Part shown: positions 10,156-20,223 of the stretch, piece by piece
Position numbering within the stretch: the stretch's first letter is position 1
How the letters are laid out: each line of letters begins with the position of its first letter
Assembly (NCBI RefSeq): GCF_000196515.1
Contig: NC_014248.1
Location: forward strand, 3,352,001 to 3,416,000
From: 'Nostoc azollae' 0708
GTDB taxonomy: Bacteria > Cyanobacteriota > Cyanobacteriia > Cyanobacteriales > Nostocaceae
Length of the DNA: 64,000 nucleotides
Direction: 5' to 3'
Position numbers and translations under genes: made by a program
Notes under the pieces: model-generated
What the model was told of the DNA's origin: nothing
What the model saw: only the letters and a program-made list of their open reading frames with translations
Databases searched by the model: none

Positions 10156-10428
10156 ATGAAATCATATTTTAATTACATTAAATGTAACTATGGAACGAGC
10201 GCTATAAGTATTCGCATTCCTGCGGACTTGCTACAACAAGCAAAGCAGTTTAGAGAAAGCCGTGAGTCTTTTAATGAGATGCTTGTGGATGCGATCGCCC
10301 GTCAAGTGCGACGACGGTGGGCTTTGGCAGCCCATCAGCGGATTGTAGGTCGTAGTGCGGAAGTAGAAGCTAAAACAGGTATGCAATCAAGTTCAGTGGA
10401 CTTAATTCGTCAGTTACGAGCAGGTTAG
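10156..10428 (+). CDS. Ribbon-helix-helix-like putative antitoxin
   Basis: This 90-residue protein has ISIRIPADLLQQAKQFRES, typical of a ribbon-helix-helix DNA-binding strand and helix. A basic helix follows (VRRRWALAAHQRIVGRSAEVE). The next gene, 8 bp downstream, is a PIN-domain remnant, so it is probably the antitoxin of a VapBC-type module that would neutralise the toxin and repress its own operon. The true start is uncertain: the first ~14 residues do not look conserved and a downstream non-ATG start near 10195 is possible. A HIP1 site lies inside (10292). The frame is intact although the toxin is broken. Confidence 0.55.
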   Translation: MKSYFNYIKCNYGTSAISIRIPADLLQQAKQFRESRESFNEMLVDAIARQVRRRWALAAHQRIVGRSAEVEAKTGMQSSSVDLIRQLRAG

Positions 10429-10436
10429 GGAAGCCG

Positions 10437-10867
10437 TGACTAAGTGTATTGGCACCAGTATTTGGATTCCCTATCTTCTGCCTGAAACATTACAACCCAA
10501 GCAAGAAACTGGATTATTCCCTTGTTAACATCAGATGTGCATTTAGTTGCTCCGGGATTTGCATGGTCTGAAGTTGGGTCAGTGTTGCGAAAATAAAGTT
10601 AGATCGGGAGCAATTACCGGAGCACAACCAGAAGGTTTTTATGATAATTCCTGCCAAATACCCATTGACTACCTCGATAGGGATGATATCCGTACAAAAA
10701 CCTATGCGATCACTGAAAAATTCTCTCTGGCAACTCTCTATGATACTGCTTTCTTGGCAGTTACCGAACTAGAATCTGCGGAATTTTTGGACAGCAGACC
10801 AATCTCTACTCAACAGGCTTACATCGTGTCCAACATGGGTCAAAAAGCTCAAAGGATAAAAAAATAA
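10437..10867 (+). pseudogene. PIN-domain (VapC-type) toxin, frameshifted
   Basis: Pieces of a PIN RNase appear in three frames. A start-like GTG at 10437 gives IGTSIWIPYLLPETLQP. Next comes LTSDVHLVAPGFAWSEVGSV. Finally an open part reads VRSGAIT...IPIDYLDRDDIRTKTYAI, EKFSLATLYDTAFLAVTELE. The family cleaves RNA with a cluster of acidic residues; the late LYDTAFLAVTE block carries one of them. At least two frameshifts and a stop (LRK*) abolish it. It is paired with the upstream antitoxin-like gene. Confidence 0.7.
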
Positions 10868-10920
10868 CTTTTGATTGTATCATCTCCATCTATATCTAAC
10901 AACCTACACAATCTTGAAAA

Positions 10921-11295
10921 ATGACAGAAGCCAAAAACGTACTTGGTGAAAAACTACAACTTTGCTGCACATCTCCCATAACTGGATATTACCGCGACGG
11001 TTTTTGTAAGACAGGTGGTCAGGATTTTGGGATGCACATTGTTTGCGCTCAAGTGACAGAAGAATTTTTAAAATATACAAAGTCCCAAGGCAATGATTTC
11101 AGCAGACCTGCACCTCACTTTAACTTTCCCAGCTTAAAACCTGGAGATTGTTGGTATTTATGTGCAGCCAGATGGCAAGAAGCCCTAGCAGATGGTGTTG
11201 CACCTCCAGTTGTTCTAGAAGCTACACACGCTAGACCTTTGGAAGTTTGTAATTTAGACGATTTGCAAAAACACCGTGTAATTCGTAATTATTAG
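10921..11295 (+). CDS. DUF2237 family protein
   Basis: This 124-residue protein matches the DUF2237 family: NVLGEKLQLCCTSPITGYYRDGFC, then DFGMHIVCAQVTEEFLKYTKSQGNDF, PGDCWYLCAARWQEAL, and VVLEATHARPLEVC. Conserved cysteines and histidine are kept. The function of the family is unknown. The frame is intact, but the last residues (HRVIRNY) look unlike the family and the TAG stop is formed at the junction with MITE copy B. The C-terminus may therefore have been rewritten by that insertion. Confidence 0.8.
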   Translation: MTEAKNVLGEKLQLCCTSPITGYYRDGFCKTGGQDFGMHIVCAQVTEEFLKYTKSQGNDFSRPAPHFNFPSLKPGDCWYLCAARWQEALADGVAPPVVLEATHARPLEVCNLDDLQKHRVIRNY

Positions 11296-11459
11296 ACCTA
11301 TTGCAGAATTAATTTTATGTTATAATGAGAGGGTACATGTGTTTTAGCCAAAAGTTAGATTTACACAGTTATGTTTGAATTAGCGACCGCAAAGAACACC
11401 AAAAATACATAAAATCTAAATCTCTCTATCATACCACAGAAACAATTTTGTAAGAGGTC
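11295..11459 (+). repeat. MITE copy B (165 bp) with TA duplication
   Basis: It begins GACCTATTGCAGAATTAA and ends TTGTAAGAGGTC, an imperfect terminal inverted repeat, and is flanked on both sides by TA (11293-11294 and 11460-11461). It shares long internal blocks with copies A and C, including TTATGTTTGAATTAGCGA and AAAATACATAA. The first G of the element completes the stop codon of the DUF2237 gene. Confidence 0.88.
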
Positions 11460-11641
11460 TATTTATTTTGTCCTCAAATCCCCAGTTTCCTTACATAGAA
11501 ACAGCAGCCCAATCATCAGGTGCTGAAAAATTCAGATATTGTCACCTCTGCCTGTTCCCGAAAACTGAATAACTGAACCACACTGGCCAAATATGGCAAA
11601 ATAAAGAATTGTAATGAGAAAAGTATTGTTAAGGTAATTTA

Positions 11642-12763
11642 GTGACTCCAACTGCTCAATCTATGGCAAGTGCGCGTCGCGTGATCTTTCCGTTTACTGC
11701 AATTGTCGGCCAGGAAGAAATGAAACTGGCGTTGCTGTTAAACGTTATTGACCCCAAAATTGGTGGTGTAATGATTATGGGCGATCGCGGCACCGGCAAA
11801 TCCACAACTATCCGCGCTTTGGCAGACCTGCTGCCAGAAATCTCCGTGGTTGCCAATGACCCCTTCAGCAGTGACCCCAGCGACCCGGACTTGATGAGCG
11901 ATGAAGTCCGTCAACTAGTATCCCAAGGGGCAGAAATTCCCATAGCTCACAAAAAAGTACAGATGGTAGATTTACCATTGGGAGCTACAGAAGACCGGGT
12001 TTGTGGTACCATCGACATCGAAAAAGCTTTGTCTGAAGGTGTAAAAGCTTTTGAACCAGGACTACTGGCCAAAGCGAATCGGGGTATTCTCTACGTCGAT
12101 GAAGTCAACTTGTTAGATGACCACTTGGTAGACGTACTTCTGGACTCTGCTGCTAGTGGTTGGAACACGGTAGAACGGGAAGGAATTTCTATCCGTCACC
12201 CAGCGCGGTTTGTTCTGGTTGGTTCAGGAAACCCAGAAGAAGGAGAACTCCGTCCCCAACTACTCGACCGCTTCGGAATGCACGCCGAAATTCACACAGT
12301 GAAAGAACCAGCATTGCGGGTGCACATTGTGGAAAAAAGGTCAGAATTTGACCAAAATCCCCCGTTTTTTCTAGAAAATTACAAATCCGAACAAGAAGGA
12401 TTACAGGAAAAAATTGTCAAGGCTCAAGAATTGTTACCCCAAGTTAACCTTGACTATGACCTGCGGGTGAAAATTTCAGAAGTTTGTTCAGAATTAGATG
12501 TTGATGGTTTGCGGGGTGACATTGTAACCAACCGCGCTGCTAAAGCCTTAACCGCCTTTGAAGGAAGGACACAAGTTACCGTTGATGATATCCGACGGGT
12601 AATTACTTTATGTCTGCGTCACCGTTTACGGAAGGATCCTTTAGAATCAATTGATTCTGGCTACAAAGTGCAAAAAGCTTTTGCTCGCGTTTTTGGTGTG
12701 GAACTTTCAGAAGATGATGCTGCACAGAAAAACGGGACAGGAATCAAAGGTGGGGCGCGTTAG
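11642..12763 (+). CDS. chlI: Magnesium chelatase ATPase subunit I
   Basis: ChlI is the AAA+ subunit that, with ChlD and ChlH, inserts Mg2+ into protoporphyrin IX, the first committed step to chlorophyll. Its 373 residues are of usual length. Walker A is GDRGTGKS (about 47-54), Walker B is [12 protein letters not shown] (about 149-160), and sensor and arginine-finger parts follow in [17 protein letters not shown]. The C-terminal helical domain ends with an [16 protein letters not shown] region. The start is GTG; the next methionine is 8 codons in. A HIP1 octamer is near 11780. The frame is intact and it is the only chlorophyll gene in the window. Confidence 0.97.
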   Translation: MTPTAQSMASARRVIFPFTAIVGQEEMKLALLLNVIDPKIGGVMIMGDRGTGKSTTIRALADLLPEISVVANDPFSSDPSDPDLMSDEVRQLVSQGAEIPIAHKKVQMVDLPLGATEDRVCGTIDIEKALSEGVKAFEPGLLAKANRGILYVDEVNLLDDHLVDVLLDSAASGWNTVEREGISIRHPARFVLVGSGNPEEGELRPQLLDRFGMHAEIHTVKEPALRVHIVEKRSEFDQNPPFFLENYKSEQEGLQEKIVKAQELLPQVNLDYDLRVKISEVCSELDVDGLRGDIVTNRAAKALTAFEGRTQVTVDDIRRVITLCLRHRLRKDPLESIDSGYKVQKAFARVFGVELSEDDAAQKNGTGIKGGAR

Positions 12764-12824
12764 TTATAGCAGGTGACAGGTGACAGACTTTTAACTCTGT
12801 TTGTGTCTAAGTTCTATCATCTAA

Positions 12825-12854
12825 TGCAGAGACGTTCCATGGAACGTCTCTGCA
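12825..12854. repeat. 30-bp perfect palindrome downstream of chlI
   Basis: Each arm is TGCAGAGACGTTCCA followed by its exact reverse complement, with no loop. It sits about 60 bp behind the chlI stop. It looks like a dispersed cyanobacterial palindromic repeat. It could act as an RNA hairpin that stabilises or ends the chlI transcript, but no T-run follows. Confidence 0.75.
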
Positions 12855-12899
12855 AGGATTCTAGAAGAATCACATTTGACTACTGACCACTAACAAATT

Positions 12900-13202
12900 A
12901 TGCGATTGTGGAACTCTTATGTAAATACCCTGATTTTATCAAGTCAATATAATCCACCGCGATTTATTGAGTTATTGGTCCTGACGTTAGCGATAGCTAT
13001 GCTAATAATTGCGACACTTGTACCAGAGGAACCTTATTTAGTGGTGGGCTTGAGCTTTGTAGTGGGTTCATCAATTTCGATTTTAGTTCAAGAAGCAATG
13101 TCAATAACAGATCACACTCACCCAGCCTGACACCAAAGACGCATCACTCAATTTACAGCCTTACTTTTACTCGGTATCACCATCTATCTGTGGTTTTGCT
13201 GA
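12900..13202 (+). pseudogene. Small membrane protein with in-frame stop
   Basis: The first 76 codons encode two hydrophobic segments (LLVLTLAIAMLIIATLV and YLVVGLSFVVGSSISILV). A TGA at 13128-13130 ends them, but the same frame continues without interruption for 23 more codons and encodes a third hydrophobic segment (ALLLLGITIYLWF) before the next TGA. This suggests a protein of about 100 residues with three membrane spans cut by a nonsense mutation. The shorter product could still be made. I do not recognise the family. Confidence 0.5.
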
Positions 13203-13363
13203 CTTAATTTGTTCACAGTAAAGATAAACATTCATCATCAAGCCTAAAGGCAAGTAGTAACGTTCAAAAATTAAATATTTTTGTCCATAGAGATAATTTT
13301 CAGTTTAAAAAAGGGATAACTACAATAATTCCATCCTCGCTGCATATTCCCTTTGTTTCTATA

Positions 13364-14048
13364 TGACAGCCTCAGAATCGCCGACTTACCTGGAAATGAG
13401 CGTCCCCGTGAACGATTTGATGGACCGAAAATATTAGCCAATGCGGAATTAATTGCCATTCTGTTGGGAACTGGACAAGGATCGGGTAAACTCTCCGCAG
13501 TCGCTTTAGGGCAATATATACTACAATAATTGAGCCAGAATCAGCGTGACCCCTTAGCTGCTTTACGAGAAGTTACACTCGCTGAGTTGATGGAAATTCA
13601 CAGTGTTACCCATGCAAAAGCCACAACAATTCTCGCCGCAATTGAATTAGGTGAACGTGCTTTTTGATGCCGTTCTGCCGATGGAACAGTAATTGACAGT
13701 CCTGTAGCTGCGGCCGCAACCCTCAATCAAGACTTAATGTGGCAAAATCGAGAACGTTTCGCCGTCTTACTTTTAGATGTGAAAAATAAATAAATTTCTG
13801 GGGACAAAAGTAATCACTATTGGTGGTACTGCGACGGAAACTTTAGCTTCTGCCCGTCATATTTTCGAGAACTCATTCGTCAAGGTGCAACACGGGCGAT
13901 AGTTACCCATAATCATGCTTCTGGTAATTTAGAACTTAGTGAAGCAGATATAGAAATAACACGGCAATTATTAGCAGGGGCACAACTTTTGAGTATTCCC
14001 TTGTTAGATCATTTAATTTTAAGTAATGGCACTCATCAAATTGTGTAA
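13364..14048 (+). pseudogene. radC: RadC-like JAB-domain protein, decayed
   Basis: RadC signature pieces occur in order: [16 protein letters not shown], then [43 protein letters not shown], and [31 protein letters not shown]. The metal-binding JAB motif follows as [20 protein letters not shown], keeping the H-x-H...S...D pattern. The frame is lost at the start, by TAA after GQYILQ, by TGA after ELGERAF, and by a shift after KNK. The JAB domain is a metalloprotease-like fold; RadC's role is not settled. Non-functional here. Confidence 0.85.
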
Positions 14049-14067
14049 GAAATTACAAGCTTCTGGG

Positions 14068-14715
14068 ATGATTACCCCCAAGGGAATTGATAAATAGGAA
14101 AAAGTCCCATGGTTATGCACCATCAAAGCTTCTTAGCTTCGAGGATTTTATTACCCAGTACCGCGATAATCCCCGCTATGAGTTGGCTGACGGAGAATTA
14201 ATTGACAGGTCACTCACAAGATGCCACGAAACCTTCTGTGGGAAACTGGCGACTAAAATTGGTGTTGCTATTACTAACGCCTAACTACCTTGGTTAATTC
14301 CCCGCACTTGCCTGATTTGCCCCTTCGCTGATGATGGCATCACCGCCCGTAGACCTAATATTGTTGTCCTGGATGAAACTGTTCTTCTCAGTGAACCCTT
14401 ATGGGAACAAGAACCAGTAATTACTCATGGTCGTTCAGTTAAACTCGTTGTTGAAGTTGTTAGTAGTAAGTGGGAAAGCGACTATGCCTGCAAGGTTGAA
14501 GAATACGCTTTTTTACGAACCCCTGAATACTGGATAGCAGATTACCGAGGACTGAGAGGTGTCGCTTTTATCGGTAGGCCAAAACAACCTACTTCACAGT
14601 TTGCCAGTTGAGTGGTGATGACTATACCCAAAAACAGTTTCGTCTTGGTGAATCCATCATTTCTGGTATTGTGCCAAATTTACAACTTCAACTTGATGAC
14701 ATCCTACCTCGATGA
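14068..14715 (+). pseudogene. Uma2-family gene, broken
   Basis: Landmarks of Uma2/DUF820 are visible: LLSFEDFITQYRDNPRYELADGE, then after a stop (ITNA*) RRPNIVVLDET, a nuclease-core segment VKLVVEVVSSKWESDY, and EEYAFLRTPEYWIADYRG. A frameshift near 14580 splits off the end. The closing LQLDDILPR and TGA lie at 14715, overlapping the 3' end of the minus-strand secreted-protein gene. Start candidates are ATG 14068 (stopped after 9 codons) and TTG 14087. Confidence 0.75.
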
Positions 14716-15197
14716 ATGATCGTTGCAGAAAAATCAATGTCTAGTTCAGTATCTTCGGGTCCAAAATTTTCAGCATCTGGTACAAATGGTAGAGCAGAAA
14801 ACACCTCTAAATAACCCGGTGTCGGTAAAAAACTAGCGAAAAACGGACTAGAATAGCTCCCACTAGCAGTAGAATATCCAAAACCGTCACCGGTTAACTG
14901 TGGACTATTCAGACTAATTAAATTGTCAATATGATAAGGTTCATTTCCTGGTATTGCAGTCCCGGCAGATAGCAGACGAGTAATCGTTTCACCATTTCGT
15001 GTCCCAGTAATTCCAGTAATTACGTAAAAACCCAAATGGTCAGGTTTATCATTAGTGGTAAAAGTACCGCTTGCCGTTACGCTAGTAGCAGAATAATTCC
15101 AGTTCCAACTTAAAGCTGAGGCGGTTTGCATTGTCCCAAGAACCAATCCAAATGTGGCGATGAGAACTGTGATACATAGTAGAGCTAAATTTTTCAC
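14688..15197 (-). CDS. Secreted protein of unknown function, C-terminus probably replaced
   Basis: This 169-residue frame starts with a clear signal peptide (MKNLALLCITVLIATFGLVL, then ...ASA). A Ser/Thr/Gly-rich beta-type body follows (WNWNYSATSVTASGTFTT). The pattern resembles cyanobacterial exported proteins that end in a PEP-CTERM sorting tail, but the expected Pro-Glu-Pro, hydrophobic and basic tail is absent. Instead the frame runs into the antisense of the Uma2 3' end and stops after HRGRMSSS. A deletion joining the two genes is the simplest explanation. Function unknown. Confidence 0.5.
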   Translation of the reverse strand: MKNLALLCITVLIATFGLVLGTMQTASALSWNWNYSATSVTASGTFTTNDKPDHLGFYVITGITGTRNGETITRLLSAGTAIPGNEPYHIDNLISLNSPQLTGDGFGYSTASGSYSSPFFASFLPTPGYLEVFSALPFVPDAENFGPEDTELDIDFSATIIHRGRMSSS

Positions 15198-15360
15198 AGA
15201 GATACTTAGGATTGTAAATCTTCACCCAATGGATAGACAAATATTACCATTAATTCTCATCCGATTTTAGATTTTGGATTGATTCCACGGATAAATGCGG
15301 GGGCTGGTATCAACACAGCACAGCTATACTAGAAATGGTGGCAAGTTGAAATTACACCAA

Positions 15361-16644
15361 TGACTGAACAATCCAAAACAGACTCATTAAAGACGCCAAC
15401 TGATGAAACAAAACCCAAGTTAGACAATGATTCTCGGAAAAATCGCATCACTGGTGTTGTTAACAACACTACAGCTAAATTAACCCAACTCCTACCTGTA
15501 GACTAAGTAACACAGACCGTAGGACAATGGTTTAGTGTCAATGATGCCCAAGTTGCAGAGATTTTAGCAACTGTCCGTATTCAGTTACCTACCACAGAAG
15601 CCTTACTGTTAGGGAAACCCCAAGCTGGTAAAAGTTCTATTGTTCGGGGTTTAACAGGCGTTTCTGCGGAAATTATCGGACAAGGTTTTCGTCCTCATAC
15701 TCAAAATACCCAACGTTACGCTTATCCTTCTAATGATTTGCCGTTGTTAGTTTTTACGGATACGGTAGGATTAGGAGATCTAAATCAAGATACAGAAAGA
15801 ATTATTCAAGAATTAATTAGTGATTTACAAAGAGAAGCTACAGGGGCGAGAGTTTTAATTCTCACTGTTAAAATTAATGATTTTCCTACTGATACTCTGC
15901 GAAAAATTGCTCAGAAATTGCGTCAGCAATATCCCAATATTCCTTGTTTGTTAGCGGTGACTTATTTACATAAAATTTATCCAATGAAAACAGATGAGCA
16001 TACTAATTATCCACCTGATTTTGAGGAAATAAATCGAGTATTTACAGAAATAAAAAAAATCTGCTGGTTTATATAGTCGTACAGTTTTGATTGATTTTAC
16101 TTTAGAAGCAGATGGTTATGAGCTGGTATTTTATGCTTTAGAAACACTGCGAGATAATTGAGCTGAACTGTTAACCGAAGCAGAATTAAAAGCAATTTAT
16201 CAATTATTAGATAAACAAGCTGGTGAGAAATTAGGTAATATTTGTCGAGATGGTGCAAGACGTTATATTTTACCTTTTTCGATTATGGCAGGTACTTTAG
16301 CCGCACTACCTATACCTTTTGCAACCATGCCTGTTTTAAGGGCTTTGCAAGTCTCAATGGTGGGACTGTTGGGTAAATTATATGGTCAGATGTTGACACC
16401 ATCTCAAGCTGGGGGTATTGTGAGTGCCATAGCAGGTGGTTTTATTGCTCAAGCCGTAGGACGGGAGTTAATTAAATTTATCCCTGGTTTTGGTAGTGTC
16501 ATTGCAGCATCTTGGGCAGGTGCTTATACTTGGTCTTTGGGTGAAGCTGCTTGTGTATATTTTGGTGATTTAATGGGTGGCAGAAAACCCGATCTTCAAA
16601 GAATTCAAAATTTGATGAAAGAGGTTTTTGAAGGGGAAAAATAA
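15361..16644 (+). pseudogene. P-loop GTPase with DUF697 C-terminus, broken
   Basis: The gene starts MTEQSKTDSLKTPTDETKPK. Walker A is GKPQAGKSS, near 15613-15640. A G3-like motif is DTVGLGD. The C-terminal DUF697 membrane region is an open 119-residue piece (16285-16644) with glycine/alanine-rich helices (GIVSAIAGGFIAQAVGREL, FIPGFGSVIAASWAGAY). Such proteins are membrane-associated GTPases of unknown duty. A TAA at 15504, a frameshift near 16060 and a TGA at 16159 inactivate it. Apart from these lesions the coding sequence is well kept, so inactivation looks recent. Confidence 0.75.
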
Positions 16645-16953
16645 CGGTTTAAGGGAATTAAAAGTTAGAAATTCAAGAATCCAGGACTCAAGATATTCTA
16701 ATGCCAAGATACCAAACGTATTTGAGAAGTTGGGAACCTATTTCCAAAGAAAAGGAAGTTGAGAATTTCAGGAAAGTGGGTTACTCTAATTTAGAGTAAT
16801 CATATTAGTTTGTTAACTGCATAGTAACGACACTTCCAGGTGAAAACAGGAAAAAATATTAGTATTTTTGTATGGCAATGATAGCCGTTGACTTAACAAA
16901 ACTATAAGGATTATTTTTTGTAAAAGGCGAGTGCTAGGACTCCAGAATAAAAT
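16645..16953. other. Intergenic, nothing recognised
   Basis: About 310 bp between the GTPase pseudogene and the AlbA_2 pseudogene. It holds an AT-rich stretch and no coding pattern or repeat that I can support. Confidence 0.4.
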
Positions 16954-17222
16954 CTGATTCCAGATGAAATCACACAACTCATAGCTAATGGTGAAACTTT
17001 GACTATAGAGTTTAAGAGTGATTCTGCTTGTCTGAGTGATCAAGATTTATTAGAAGCAGTAGTGTGTTTTTCTAATACCAGTGGTGGTACATTATTAATT
17101 GGTGTAGAAAATGATGGCAAGATCACAGGTTTACATAAAAAAGATTTAAAATTTCCTCCTAGTGATTTATCTGCAATGGTGGCTAATAGAACCGTACCGC
17201 CATTAAGTGTAGATACACAAAT

Positions 17223-18588
17223 AACGGGACTTAAACAAAAATCAAGCCCAAATGTAGCCCAAACTAGCTTGATAAGAAGGAAAGACGTCCGGATTTCAGT
17301 TGAACCAATCAATAAATAGAAAAGATATGGCTGTTCTCAACCCTTCTAAAGCTGCAGTAAAAGTATTCAAAGGTTTCTTAGCCCACTTTGGTCTTAACTC
17401 TCCAGTCCACTGATGGCAAAGAATAAAAGTGTAGGCACAGAAAACCAAAATAAAATGGCGCAGTCAACTGCTATTATCTCCAACTTGATATTCTTTGAGT
17501 CCTAACCATCCCTTGGCTTCCCTGTAAACAACTTCTACCCAATTTCTCTGGGAATATGTATCAACTATCCATTGGGGTGTGACAATTGATGAAGAAATAT
17601 TGGTCATAAAGTAGTCCATATCAGTGGCTTGAGAGAAAGTAGAACCGTTGATGACGATAGCAATGTTGCCATTTCCAGTTAAGGGTGATATTTCTACTTC
17701 TTTAGTTACTACCCATAATGTTTTGGTTTTATCTAACTCCAGTTTAATTTCTGTAAAAGCCTCTTGGGGTAAAGTTTGTGCTAATTCATCTAACCTAATT
17801 ATTTGTGGACTATCCTCTTAGTCACTGGCAAGGACTTTGGGATTTTTACCTAATCCTCCTAAATACTTTCAATTCCGATTTCCTATCTTTAATAAGAAAG
17901 ATGTATTGTGGCCATATCCAGCATCTATAATTACTATTCCTGGTTGATAACCACGGCTTAAGGTCAGATCTATTAATTTAATTCCTAACTCAGGTTTCTT
18001 CTTTCTTCTCAAATAGAGGGTCTTATTTCCCTTTGGCTAAAGAATCGCCGTGGTGATATAACTCTATATCTAATGGTAAGCCTTGACTGCCATCATATAG
18101 ATGTGTTGTTACTACTACTATTCCATTATCCCTTTTCCCAATTTCTCCAATATATTTTCTTCCTACACCATCCCTAAAATTCCCCCTTTTTCTATGGTCA
18201 TAATCATCAATTATTAAGCTAAATCCTCTGGTGATTCTCCTCTGACTATATTTGTTCATAATCTCTAACCGACGGTCATTGACTTGGGAACTGCACCAAG
18301 GTGCTTCAGTTAAAACGTAGTGTAATCGGTGGTACGTCACCCCTAGGGCATTCTCTGGTATTTCAAATAGGTTTTTTCTCTCACTTTCACCCAATCATCC
18401 CCCTAAATCATGTCTAAACTCTCTTCTTTCCCCTTGATGAGTAAATACATCATCAAATCACACCATCTTTCAAACCATGGTGCCATTGCTGGGGCAGTGG
18501 TTTCTCTCATCAGCTTCTTTTAACGTGAAAGCTACACCAAAACCCCACTATACTCCTTTTTACTCTTAACTTTTGTTTAAGTCCCGTT
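17223..18588 (-). mobile_element. IS701-family element inserted in the AlbA_2 gene
   Basis: Perfect 18-bp terminal inverted repeats AACGGGACTTAAACAAAA lie at 17223-17240 and, inverted, at 18571-18588. The minus-strand transposase belongs to the DDE_5/IS701 group. At 18023-18394 an open piece carries SLIIDDYDHRKRGNFRDGVG, then RKYIGEIGKRDNGIVVVTTHLYDG. The remainder, down to about 17330, includes IVIIDAGYGHNTSFLL and NWVEVVYREAKGWLGLKEYQV in pieces. Stops and shifts mean it is no longer autonomous. I could not settle the target duplication. Confidence 0.85.
17330..18394 (-). pseudogene. IS701 transposase, frameshifted
   Basis: The N-terminal and first catalytic region is open at 18023-18394 (IDDYDHRKRG carries the first catalytic Asp region). 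The second Asp region (IVIIDAGYGHN) and the Glu region (VEVVYREAKGWLG) lie in the following 700 bp. They are separated by a frameshift near 18020 and by stops near 17870, 17820 and 17435. It drives only its own element. The start at 18394 may be internal to the original protein, since debris of more N-terminal sequence extends to about 18530. Confidence 0.7.
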
Positions 18589-20223
18589 AATTAATTGATC
18601 AGAAATACCTATAGCCATAGTAAAAGTACCTCCTGCTACACAATTAGTGTGAACCAGTGATGGAAGAACCTTAAAACTAATTTTAAATACTCAAGGACAA
18701 CCTGAATGTAGACCCCTATATCCAAGTGAAATAAATAGTTGGTATGCAGATAGAGGTGAACGTGATGTATCAGCAATAGTAATATCTGGTACTACTTGGA
18801 ATGATTTAGATCCATGATGATCTGTTTTATTAAGAGAATTATTAACTGAATATCGAGGTGATATATCCCTTCAATATCTATCTGATTTAGAGTTAACAAG
18901 AGCATTAAATTTAGTAGGGGGAGATGATACAATTCCTACCCTTGCAGATTTATTAATTGTCTGCAGAGAAACGCTTATTAATGAACATCTTCCCACCCAT
19001 GAAGTAGCATTTCAGGTTTTACGAAGTCAAGATGTTACTGTTAACGAATTCTCTTGTTGGCCATTATTGCGTATTTCCGAAAGGCTAATAGAGGCATTTA
19101 CTCTAAGAAATGAAGAACATGAATTAAGTTTTGATTTATTCCGGGTTGGAGTTCCAGCTTATAACCCCCGTATATTTCGTGAAGCTGTTAATAATGCACT
19201 TACCCATCGGGATTATGATCTCATGGGAGTACTTCATATTCAAATACATGATAATTTTTGAAGGATTATCAATTCAGGGGGTTTTTTAGAAGGAATTAGA
19301 TTAGATTCTTTATTGGTTACTGGACCCTTGCCAACAAATCTACTACTTGCCTATTTAAGAAAATTGGTTTAGTAGAACGTACTGCAAGGAGAATAGGAAT
19401 GATATATTCTGGTCAATTAATAACGGGACATCAACTACCATATTATTCAACTACTACTAATATACGAGTTACTGTAGGTTTACCAGGTGGAGATGCTGAT
19501 TTAGAGTTTATAAAAATCATATTATCTGAAGAAAAACGTCAAAATCTATTCGCTAGTTTAATTTAGATGAATTAATACTACTCAATTATTTATGGTAAGA
19601 AAGAGAACTAAATTCTAATGAAGCAGCAAAACTAATCCAGAAAAGATAAGATCAAGCTCGACATTTACTTGAACCAGTATTAATGGAAAATAGTTTAGTA
19701 GAACCTATCAAAACTTTACAACGGAGAGAGTATCATTTGAGTGCTCCTGTTTATCATCAAATGGGTCGTTCATCTGTATATATTCGTCGTCCTGGTTTTG
19801 ATGAAATACAGAAGGAAAAAATGATTGTGAAGTATATTAAGACTAATAGAAGTATTACAAGAACCCAAACTGCTGAATTATGCCGCATCACATCAATGGT
19901 AAGCAAGCAAGTTACTTACTGAGTAAACTTGTTCGTAGAGGACTATTAGTTAAAATGGGAATCGGAGGAAGAGGTGCTTTCTATAGTTTAAATGAAGATG
20001 CAAATATACGTGCCAACTTACTAGAAAATCCTCCTGAAATGGAAAAAGATAATCATAAAAATAAGAAAATTACACCTTCTAATATAGAAGAGAAATCTCA
20101 ACAGATAAAGGAGACAAAATCTGAACAGTCAATACAATTACAACTAGATCTATTTAAGAATTTTGATAATCAGCTACCTAATACAAGTGACCAGTCAATA
20201 TTAGACATCTCTCATCACTGGCT

